Positions 1 through 7,000 of a stretch of DNA of 7,621 nt are shown here, piece by piece. Within the stretch, counting starts at the first letter, position 1, and the number at the start of each line of letters is the position of its first letter. The notes below the pieces were generated by a model. The model had not been told where the DNA came from. It saw nothing but the letters and a program-made list of their open reading frames with translations, and searched no databases. This DNA comes from an uncultured Chthonomonas sp. (GTDB taxonomy: Bacteria > Armatimonadota > Chthonomonadetes > Chthonomonadales > CAJBBX01). The stretch lies in the NCBI GenBank assembly GCA_903886985.1, contig CAISOI010000808.1:1-7621 (forward strand). Direction: 5' to 3'. The position numbers and the translations under genes were made by a program.

Positions 1-955
1 CTCCCTGCTCGGCCTGTTCAATGAGTGTGTCGCGGAAAATCTCCCAGGTTAGGTCCTCTGCTTTGCCGTTCACTTTCTCCAGAGCTTGGTAGATCGGCAC
101 AGTTCCAATGGGAACTGGAGAATTGCGCAAAATCCACTCGCGCGTCTCATGGATATTCTTGCCAGTGGAGAGATCCATGACCGTATCCGCACCCCATCGG
201 GTTGCCCATGTCATCTTCTCGACTTCTTCCTCAATGCTGGAAGTAACTGCGGAATTACCGATGTTTGCATTAATCTTCACGAGGAAATTGCGACCGATAA
301 TCATCGGTTCGCTCTCCGGGTGATTGATATTCGCGGGAATAATTGCGCGTCCTCGTGCCACTTCGTCGCGCACAAATTCCGGCGTAATTTCAGCAGGTAT
401 CGCCGCTCCAAAACTGCTGCCAGCATGTGTTCGTTGATTGTGAGCTTGGTTCATTCGTCCCATGTTCTCACGAATGGCGATGTACTCCATCTCCGGAGTG
501 ATAACTCCGGCTCGCGCGAGCTGCATCTGGGTTACGGCGCCATTTCCACGGAGTACCTGGCGTTTTCCCGGCATGGGCAAGTCTGGGTCAGAATGGCCGG
601 GGACGGGTCTATAACTCGGCGCACTCTCAACATATGTCGCACCCGGACGGTTCTGAATCCACGAGGCACGAATTGAGGGCAGCCCTTCGCGAATGTTCAG
701 CTTTATATCCGGATCCGTGTATGGCCCGCTGGTATCGTAAACGCGTAACGGTGGATTTGTTTCCGTCTTACCGTTCAGGCTGCGAGTAGGGGAGAGCGAG
801 ATTTCGCGCATCGGCACCTGGATATTTGGAAAGATGCTGCCAGCAATGTACACCTTTTGGGAGGCTGGAAAGCGATAATCCGTGCTATCGCTATTCAAAG
901 GGATTCGCTCTGTGCGACCGTTATTAGTGTGCCCATTGGTGCCGTTTGTAGACAT
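1..955 (-). CDS. thiC: Phosphomethylpyrimidine synthase ThiC, N-terminal part (3' end outside window)
   Basis: ThiC is a cytosolic radical-SAM enzyme that rearranges 5-aminoimidazole ribonucleotide into hydroxymethylpyrimidine phosphate, the pyrimidine half of thiamine. Reading leftward from the ATG at 955-953 gives 318 codons without a stop, ending at the window edge, about half the usual length of roughly 600-630 residues. Family signatures visible in order are VPMREISLSPT, PLRVYDTSGPYTDP, GVITPEMEYIAIRENMG, EFVRDEVARGRAIIPANINH, PESEPMIIGRNFLVK, IGNSAVTSSIEEEVEK, WGADTVMDLSTG, ETREWILRNSPVPIGT and PIYQALEKVNG. These match E. coli ThiC closely from memory. The metal-binding histidines and the C-terminal CX2CX4C iron-sulfur motif lie beyond the edge and cannot be checked. 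The first 17 or so residues (MSTNGTNGHTNNG) are a low-complexity lead. The start is supported by GGAG seven bases upstream (966-963). A TPP riboswitch and terminator precede the gene, so thiamine pyrophosphate should repress it. Confidence 0.97.
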   Translation of the reverse strand, partial: MSTNGTNGHTNNGRTERIPLNSDSTDYRFPASQKVYIAGSIFPNIQVPMREISLSPTRSLNGKTETNPPLRVYDTSGPYTDPDIKLNIREGLPSIRASWIQNRPGATYVESAPSYRPVPGHSDPDLPMPGKRQVLRGNGAVTQMQLARAGVITPEMEYIAIRENMGRMNQAHNQRTHAGSSFGAAIPAEITPEFVRDEVARGRAIIPANINHPESEPMIIGRNFLVKINANIGNSAVTSSIEEEVEKMTWATRWGADTVMDLSTGKNIHETREWILRNSPVPIGTVPIYQALEKVNGKAEDLTWEIFRDTLIEQAEQG

Positions 956-1002
956 ATCTTATCTCCAGTAATCTTGTAAGTGTCGTCATCAGTTGATCGA
1001 CT

Positions 1003-1046
1003 AAAAAGCAAAAAGCCGCCATACCGCAAACAAGCGGGATGACGGC
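1003..1046 (-). terminator. Intrinsic terminator, expression platform of the thiC TPP riboswitch
   Basis: On the minus strand a 13-position stem (1046-1034 pairing with 1027-1015, one C-T mismatch and one G-T pair) closes a six-base loop and is followed by TTTTTGCTTTTT (1014-1003). This is a textbook Rho-independent terminator. It sits between the aptamer and the thiC start codon, 47 bases before the ATG, so it can only act as a conditional leader terminator. Confidence 0.88.
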
Positions 1047-1079
1047 CTTCAAATGACTTCTAAAAAGTTCAGGTCGTGT

Positions 1080-1170
1080 CCGCTTTCCTACGCCGGTATT
1101 ATCCGGTTCAGGTACCAGGGTTGGTGTCAAAAACACCTCTCAGCCGACACAGTGTCAGCACCCCCAGCGG
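1080..1170 (-). promoter_or_regulatory. TPP riboswitch aptamer (THI box) controlling thiC
   Basis: The minus-strand RNA carries the conserved thi-box blocks in order: GGGGGTGC at the 5' side, CTGAGA (1143-1138), an optional P3a-type hairpin GGTGT-loop-ACACC, then ACCCTGGTACCTGAACC, GGATAAT (1104-1098), and ACCGGCGTAGGAA at the 3' side. P1 is formed by CCGCT (1170-1166) and AGCGG (1084-1080). The aptamer is about 91 nt. It binds thiamine pyrophosphate. With the downstream intrinsic terminator the expected outcome is early transcription termination when TPP is abundant. Confidence 0.96.
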
Positions 1171-1190
1171 TTATAAAGTAACTGTCAAAG

Positions 1191-1219
1191 AGTATACCAA
1201 ACTGCCGCCGATAATCCAA
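1191..1219 (-). promoter_or_regulatory. Putative sigma70-type promoter of the riboswitch-thiC transcript
   Basis: On the minus strand, TTGGAT (1219-1214) and TATACT (1196-1191) are separated by exactly 17 bases. That is 4/6 and 5/6 matches to the -35 and -10 consensus. Transcription would start near 1184, about 14 bases before the P1 stem of the TPP aptamer, as expected for a riboswitch leader. A second AT-rich candidate (TTTATA at 1177-1172) would start transcription inside P1 and is less suitable. The assignment is by inspection only. Confidence 0.55.
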
Positions 1220-1319
1220 CTATCAGCGTTAAACAGGATACACCAACGGATTCGTCATTTCTATTCTATGGATGATCATTTTGACAGAGAAATTGGAACA
1301 GTTCTGATGAAGCTCAGGA

Positions 1320-3113
1320 TTACGGATTGCGTGACGGCCATTCTTTGCCTAGTTGCTGTGCCGCGAATTTTCCTTCATGCTCTAACCCCGCTGCAAGATT
1401 CGGTTCGGCGATTGATTCAAAATGGGCAGCAATAGATACCATGAGTGAATAAAACAGAACCACAATCACCGACATAACTGCAAGTCCATTGCCGAGACTC
1501 TTGTTCAGTACGGTGGAGAACCTTCGAAACTTGCAAGTTGCTACGACGAAAGAGACAATTACTGCTGTGATCGGCCCTAATGAGCATTCCAAAAACAGTA
1601 TGAATAAAGACAATCGCGATAAATCTTGATAAGCGTCTGGATCGCTATCCACACCAAACAGACTGAATGAGTCCTGTAAGGTTTGAGATGGTAGTAGTAC
1701 CTGACTCGGATAGAGTGACGCGACTACAAATAGTAGAGTTAAACCAAGTCCACCGAAATAAAGTAAGGTAGTTGCTTTGCTATTCCCTCCAGGTTTTGAC
1801 TTTATCTTTTGCCGAACAAGCCACAGATAGATTCCACCAATCACAAGCCACACTAGATTGGCTATGGTCATATAACCAATAGTCCAGAAAAACTGTAAAT
1901 TGTCACCGTCTGCTGGGCCCCATGGCGACTGTTCCTGAAACGTTTTCACAATATTTTTGATCTCAAGAACAGCAGCTCTCGTCCTTTTCATTGCCGCAAT
2001 TTCATCGTCAGCGCCATGTTTGTGTAGGAAGGCAAAGTATCGATTATAAGTCGCCTCTGCTCTCTGGTCGGGCGTGAGTTTTGGATTTTTGGCGACGACA
2101 ATGCCAGCAGGATGCGAAGCTGAAAGGATCGTAAATGCGCCACCTACAAGGTTGGCCACCGCGGTTGTGCCGTTATAGAGAAGGTTTTCTCCGATCAAGC
2201 GAATATCTTGTCTAATTCTCATGCCGGCTCTAAAATCGCCGTTTCTCTCTAATTGTCCCGCCGTGTAGGAGCATGTTCTTATCATATATCTCCAGCGCGC
2301 ATACTGCGGGAACAACATGCCGTAAATTGTACTTGTTTTAACGAGCGCAGACTGCCGATGGAACAGAATCTCTAAGTACCGCATTCTCCCCGAAAACTCT
2401 ATCTCGCAATATTCGTTCACGCCGGTAGATAATGCTGCCCTATGCAATGTTTCAAGTGCTTCATGGTCTCGGTCTAAACAGAATAGAGCGTATGCTCTGT
2501 ATAGGAAGATTGCACAGTTTTCGGGTTGAAGCTTCTCCCATTTTGTACAGTATGCCAATGTCTCATTGGCAGTAATTACTCTGGCACTCTTGACTGCCGC
2601 GGTATTCGGTGGGAGTTTATCGGTATTGTGATCACTGATGTCGACTGCGGTACGTCTAAAGGGAACCCAATTAGCTGCCTCGATGCGACAAATTATCGAA
2701 TAAAATTCTGGTCTGTCCGAGAATTTGGGTTCGAGAGCTTTCAGCATTGTTAGAGCTTTTCTACTTTGTGCATCATCTCCTACAGCGGTATTTGCGACAA
2801 TCGCCATGATGTTGGCGATCTGAATTCCAAGATCGTTTGAATAGTGTTCCTTTATGTATGTTTGCTTACTGTCGATCTTCGCTTTGAAAATAGCCGCCAT
2901 TTCACGGCTGCCGCGCGCAGGCTGGTGTTGGAACGGAATAGTGGCGTTCTGAAATTGTTGGCGAAGTTGGCTGCGAACTATCCAGCCAAGGCGTGGCACG
3001 ACAAGGAGAAAGAGCCAAATAATGAGGCTGAAATAGACGCAGATTCGTGCCAGACTATGCCTTTTGCGAAGGGCTGGTGTCGTCGGGCTGGTTGTTACAG
3101 GATCTAATTCCAT
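1320..3113 (-). CDS. Multi-pass membrane protein of unknown function with a TPR-like helical domain (597 aa)
   Basis: I do not recognise this family. The protein starts with a short polar tail, then one membrane segment at about residues 22-46. A long soluble, helix-rich region (about 50-405) follows. It includes a TPR-like helix pair at about 197-230 (PENCAIFLYRAYALFCLDRD, then HEALETLHRAAL). Four hydrophobic segments follow near 408-433, 446-468, 499-527 and 541-563, and a charged C-terminal tail ends the protein. Five spans predict that the two ends lie on opposite sides of the membrane. The arginine/lysine cluster before the first span (RKRHSLAR) suggests a cytoplasmic N-terminus and an exported helical domain. 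The ATG at 3113-3111 has GGAAGAG just upstream, a reasonable ribosome site, and the whole frame is open for 597 codons. No catalytic motif is visible. The gene lies upstream of thiC on the same strand, but thiC has its own promoter and riboswitch, so a shared role is not implied. It could be a scaffold or sensor. Confidence 0.82.
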   Translation of the reverse strand: MELDPVTTSPTTPALRKRHSLARICVYFSLIIWLFLLVVPRLGWIVRSQLRQQFQNATIPFQHQPARGSREMAAIFKAKIDSKQTYIKEHYSNDLGIQIANIMAIVANTAVGDDAQSRKALTMLKALEPKFSDRPEFYSIICRIEAANWVPFRRTAVDISDHNTDKLPPNTAAVKSARVITANETLAYCTKWEKLQPENCAIFLYRAYALFCLDRDHEALETLHRAALSTGVNEYCEIEFSGRMRYLEILFHRQSALVKTSTIYGMLFPQYARWRYMIRTCSYTAGQLERNGDFRAGMRIRQDIRLIGENLLYNGTTAVANLVGGAFTILSASHPAGIVVAKNPKLTPDQRAEATYNRYFAFLHKHGADDEIAAMKRTRAAVLEIKNIVKTFQEQSPWGPADGDNLQFFWTIGYMTIANLVWLVIGGIYLWLVRQKIKSKPGGNSKATTLLYFGGLGLTLLFVVASLYPSQVLLPSQTLQDSFSLFGVDSDPDAYQDLSRLSLFILFLECSLGPITAVIVSFVVATCKFRRFSTVLNKSLGNGLAVMSVIVVLFYSLMVSIAAHFESIAEPNLAAGLEHEGKFAAQQLGKEWPSRNP

Positions 3114-3565
3114 AGCTCTTCCAAGTGTTGATCACGTCTTGCGTTTGCCCGCTAACAAGACAGGCACCCAAATGTCTAATTTGTCACGATTGATTCTTAC
3201 GCATTATGATACTTGACATCCAATATTTAGAATTAATCCTCTCCCCGTTGTCGCAATGCATTTGGAGAGCGGGCGTCTGGTCCACATACGTTACGCAATG
3301 TCTTCTTAGAGCGCTCGGCATTCCGTGCCTATCTGGGAAGGCGGGCGTCCCGTCCGTAATGAACCAATATGTACGCAAAATCCGTGTCCATTAAGAAAAT
3401 GCCACAATCCGTCATTCCCGCGAAGGCGGGAATCCAGTGAACCTCTCCAAAAGCACCATCCATATCAATCAAAACAACATAATAACACGGTCAATCTGAA
3501 CAAAGCCTAACAGGAGTAAGAGTACATTCCAGCATCACTGGTGAAGTGAAGAATCTGTTTTCACA
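3114..3565. other. Intergenic stretch without a convincing gene
   Basis: This 450-base region separates the membrane-protein gene (minus) from the queG remnant and the nuclease-NTPase gene (plus). Short open frames on both strands overlap each other, lack ribosome sites and show no family resemblance. It should hold the promoter of the membrane-protein gene, but I found no pair of -35/-10 elements with good spacing. It contains a perfect hairpin repeat (3409-3437) and two related GC-rich blocks, GCGGGCGTCTGGTCC (about 3269-3283) and GCGGGCGTCCCGTCC (about 3341-3355), which look like worn copies of a dispersed repeat. Confidence 0.6.
3409..3437. repeat. Dispersed palindromic repeat of the CGTCATTCCCGC...GCGGGAATCCAG type
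   Basis: ATTCCCGC (3414-3421) and GCGGGAAT (3426-3433) are perfect 8-base inverted arms around the loop GAAG, flanked by CCGTC on the left and CCAG on the right. This core and its flanks match from memory a very widespread intergenic repeat seen in many bacterial genomes, related in its core to the Neisseria dRS3 element. Only one copy is present here, so repetition within this genome is inferred from the resemblance. There is no T-run on either side, so it is not a typical terminator. Confidence 0.75.
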
Positions 3566-3949
3566 TTGCTTCAATCAGTCAAAAACAGTCCATTCTTTCC
3601 TGAGGGCGATTGTTTTGATACTGTGAACCTCTGCCAGGAGGTGTGTCCAGTAGGAAAAAAAAGAAGGATTTCATCGACTGAACCGGCGATGCAACCCAGA
3701 TCGGTTACGATAAGGACTTCAATGATCGACCTTCTCAAGATGACTGAAGATGAGTTTAGGGCCCAGTTCAAAGGAAGTCCGGTTAAGAGGACCAAATGGG
3801 GGGGATTGATGCGGAATGTGGCAGTGGCTTTGGCGAGTTCGGGCGCCCCTGCGGCAGAGGCCGCCCCTGAACTGACACTGGATCATCCTGAAGACCTTGT
3901 GCGCGAACAGGCAGCTATCTCGTTGGGTATAATCAGGAACAGACGGTAG
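3566..3949 (+). pseudogene. queG: Truncated remnant of epoxyqueuosine reductase QueG (C-terminal part)
   Basis: QueG is a cobalamin- and iron-sulfur-dependent enzyme that reduces epoxyqueuosine to queuosine in tRNA. From about 3608 the frame reads CFDTVNLCQEVCPVGKK, then STEPAMQPRS, a segment ending in TEDEFRAQFKGSPVKRTKWG, LMRNVAVALASSG, and finally a HEAT-like end (PEDLVREQAAISLGIIRNRR) with a natural-looking stop at 3947-3949. This is the C-terminal third of QueG in correct order. Everything N-terminal is absent: the cobalamin-binding region and the first iron-sulfur cluster of a roughly 350-400 residue enzyme. The usual CDxCQxxCPWN motif is altered to VNLCQEVCPVG, so one cluster cysteine and the tryptophan are lost. 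The frame opens only with TTG at 3566 with no clear ribosome site, and its first dozen or so residues do not resemble QueG. It is best read as a decaying gene fragment left by a deletion or insertion. An intact queG may exist elsewhere. Confidence 0.85.
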
Positions 3950-4021
3950 GGACCAAGCAAACGCGCAACATGCACTGTACAGATATGCGTAATCTCGTCA
4001 TCTGTGCAAATGACGCGCCGA

Positions 4022-4049
4022 TTGACTTCTTCTGTTGAGAGTGTATTAA
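4022..4049 (+). promoter_or_regulatory. Weak candidate promoter just before the nuclease-NTPase gene
   Basis: TTGACT (4022-4027, 5/6 to the -35 consensus) is followed after 16 bases by TATTAA (4044-4049, 4/6 to the -10 consensus). Transcription from it would begin at or just past the ATG at 4054, which fits only a leaderless message. The match may be chance, and the real promoter could lie further upstream in or before the queG remnant. Confidence 0.25.
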
Positions 4050-4053
4050 GCCG

Positions 4054-7000
4054 ATGTCCGGATTTGTTATCAGTCGAGAGAGAGATGCCTGGTTTGTCAT
4101 CCGGGGCTACGTGTACCAGGTAGACACCACAATAGTCCGCTGGCTTGACCTCTCGGTAAATGAACAATTGGAACTTGAGCAGGGCGAGGATATAGATCGA
4201 GTCATGGCAGCGCTCGCGACGGGCGAGGTCGAACGCGTGTTAGAGCAGGTCAAGGTGCGTCAGGGCAGTATTACCTTGCGGTCTAACAGTGCCATCGTTG
4301 CCATTGCTAATGCAATTGAACACCTATCAAACAACACGAAGCTATCTCTCCGCATTCAGTTCACGACTAATGCCAAGCCGGCACGAGAAAGGCCATGCCC
4401 TTTCCCATCGCCTCAATTCGGAATTGCCAAGTGGGAAGAACTTCGAAATGGGAAAGTTACTCCAACCGAAGAGGCTCAGGTTCTCAAGTCCCTCCGACTC
4501 ATTTTGGGAGGAGTTAAAAAGCCACCGGACTTACCAAAAGACATCTGGGACCGTTATACACAATTTGTTGCAAATTCACCCGATACAAATCTGCGCTCGC
4601 TAATCAATTCATTCATGTGGAACACTCTTCAGTCGGACCCACGACAGCTTCCTACTGAGATTTGTCGATCCCTAATTGCCAAGGCTCATGCCGTCAGTGA
4701 GCAGGATGCAGAGCGGCTCTATTTCCACTTGTTTGCCGTGGTATTCCGCGTGCTGTCCTCTAGTGGGATCAAACGCCTGACTACCCACGACCGCGATGAC
4801 TTATTGAATCGGCCCGAACTGGAGCCGCAAGATAATGCGCTACTGGTATCTGTGCGAGGCGTACTGCAGGATATTGAGACACGTGTTCGTCAAATGGAGG
4901 ACGCTCAGCAACATCAAGCAGTTGCCTTGTCAGTCGTCTCCCAGAGGTTGGACAGCGTCATAACGACGCAGACTACCAGTACTGCAATGAGTTATGTGGT
5001 TGCGACGCCCCCGCTTGAAGTGCCCCCTCCATTGAAAGCTGGTAGCCCCAGGCAGCGAACACTATCCTCCGTAGTCGAACATTTGCGTCGGGTTACGTGG
5101 CTAGCTGTCTATGGCGGAGCAGGGTCAGGCAAGTCACAATTAGCTATTGGAGTAGCCACAGCTCTCGGATGCCCGGTGTGGTTGGGCTTTCGCGACCTTG
5201 ATGTCTACCAAGCGGCGCAGCGTCTTGATGCTGCGATGAGATCATTCGCGAGCGGCGCGCAGGTGCTTCGCCCCGAGCGCACGAGGGAGATCGCGGTTTC
5301 CAAATGGCAGCCGGGTTCCCTCGTCGTGCTAGATGACATACCTCCAGTCCAGACCGGCGATCCGCTTGCTGAGCGCCTCGTTCACCTTGCTCTGCTCTGC
5401 AAGGCGCGTGGGATTAACCTCCTCTCGACAGCAACCGTTATTCTTCCTTCCAACGTTAGACAGCTCGTTGATGCATCGGCGGTCCACGCACCGTCGATAT
5501 TTCCGCTGACCGACGAGGAGGCCATCGAGACTATGTGCGCTTATGGAGCACCAAATACCGACAATACGGTCAACCTTGCTCGGTTTGCCCTCTCGCTGGC
5601 AGGTAAAAATCCAACGATCTTTGTAGCGATCACCCAGTACCTTAGGGAGCGTAACTGGGAAGTCGGCGACAAAACTTTTGATGGACTGATAGCCGCAGAC
5701 TATGCGGCGGACCTAAACAGAGAAACGCTATCGCGCTTGTTGTCAACCGTCACTGAGTCTGATAACCGGGATCTGCTCTATCGTTTGAACCTAATCATTG
5801 GCGGCTTTGACACAACGGTGGTGCAGAGAGTAGCTGGTGTTAACCCGCCGGTCGAGCGTCCCCTGGAGCGTCTACAGTCTCTGGTTGGCTTATGGGTTCA
5901 ACGCGAAACGGCCGCAGTTATGTCGATATCCCCGTTACTCAGACCCCTGAAACAGGGCGACCTATCAGCCATAACTTGTGCAGCATGTTACCTAGCACTA
6001 GGTGAACACACAACGGCAAAATCTGAACTGCGCCCAGGGGAATTAGTAAATGCCATCACTTACTTCGCGCTGGCCAGCGCGTTTGAGCAGGCAGGTAGCC
6101 ATTTGGCCCGTGCCCTTGCAGAATTCAATCGATTGGAACTCAACACGAATGTTGCAGGCATTGTTTCCATCTGGTGGGACCTGCCACTGCCACCTCAGAT
6201 ACCTGCAACCATGCGACTCTATATTCGCGGCCAACAAATCACCGCCGGTCATCGCCTGGACAAAGACCTCACATGGATGCTGGGTGACCTCGCTGCAGAG
6301 ATCCGCAATGCTGGCGACAACGAGCATTTGGGTGTAGTGGCAGCAACGGTACCTACGTCTCACCTCATGGCCAGGTCTGACTTTCAAGCAGCATGTGAGG
6401 TTGTCGCAAAGGCAGTTACTTGCTTGGAGGCCATCCCGCAATGGGACGATAGTCCTCAGGGGCTCCAACCTGAAGCAATCCAGGGAATAATGCCTTGGCT
6501 CGTCATTGGGTCCATTGACACTCATGAGAAGCAACAGAGGTGGCTGGATATGGTCGCTTCGCTGTCTGCCGAGCAACGCAACCGCGTGTTTAGTAGCGAG
6601 ATTGCGCCGGGAGGATGTCTACAGCTTGGCAAGTGGCTATATATGGTAGGACACCTAAAACCATCCGGGGACCAGGACTGGGTAGCGGTGCTAGCCTCTG
6701 CTAGCCAGTTAGCGACACAGGCACTAAGTATGGGACAGGAGGTGTTATGGGCGAGTGCCATTAGGGCTAGGATTATTGTTCAGGCAGAGTATTTACGTGA
6801 TCTTGAATCCGCGACGCTAACAGCCGACGATGCACTAGCGCATACGCATGATCCGCTGGGTCGTTTTCTGATACTAGAGAGTATCGGTCGCGACCTCCAT
6901 TATGCTGGTCAAGATACTAAGGCAGCCGTCCGGTTGCGTGAGGCTGTTGCTTACGACATCGCTGAGTTCCCATTCGACCGCGTATTGGCCCTTCTGCACT

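Noticed and set aside
86..676. 196-codon plus-strand open frame
   Set aside because: It lies antisense to the clearly conserved thiC reading frame and has no family resemblance.
1076..1435. 119-codon plus-strand open frame across the riboswitch and the end of the membrane-protein gene
   Set aside because: It covers the TPP aptamer and antisense coding sequence, so it is a shadow frame.
3409..3437. Hairpin as a CRISPR repeat or intrinsic terminator
   Set aside because: There is a single copy with no regularly spaced partners, and no T-run follows either arm.
3184..3510. Several overlapping 60-65 codon frames on both strands
   Set aside because: They run through repeat-like DNA, have no ribosome sites or recognisable residues, and overlap each other on opposite strands.
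3977..3984. CTGTACAG palindrome before the defence gene, as a LexA-type operator
   Set aside because: The half-sites abut with no central spacer, unlike known LexA boxes, and an 8-base palindrome is easily a chance match.
3883..4167. 94-codon minus-strand frame between the queG remnant and the defence gene
   Set aside because: It overlaps the ends of both convincing plus-strand reading frames and shows no family features.
6043..6576. 177-codon minus-strand frame
   Set aside because: It is antisense inside the long helical-repeat part of the nuclease-NTPase gene, and its composition (many Cys, Arg, His) is typical of a shadow frame.
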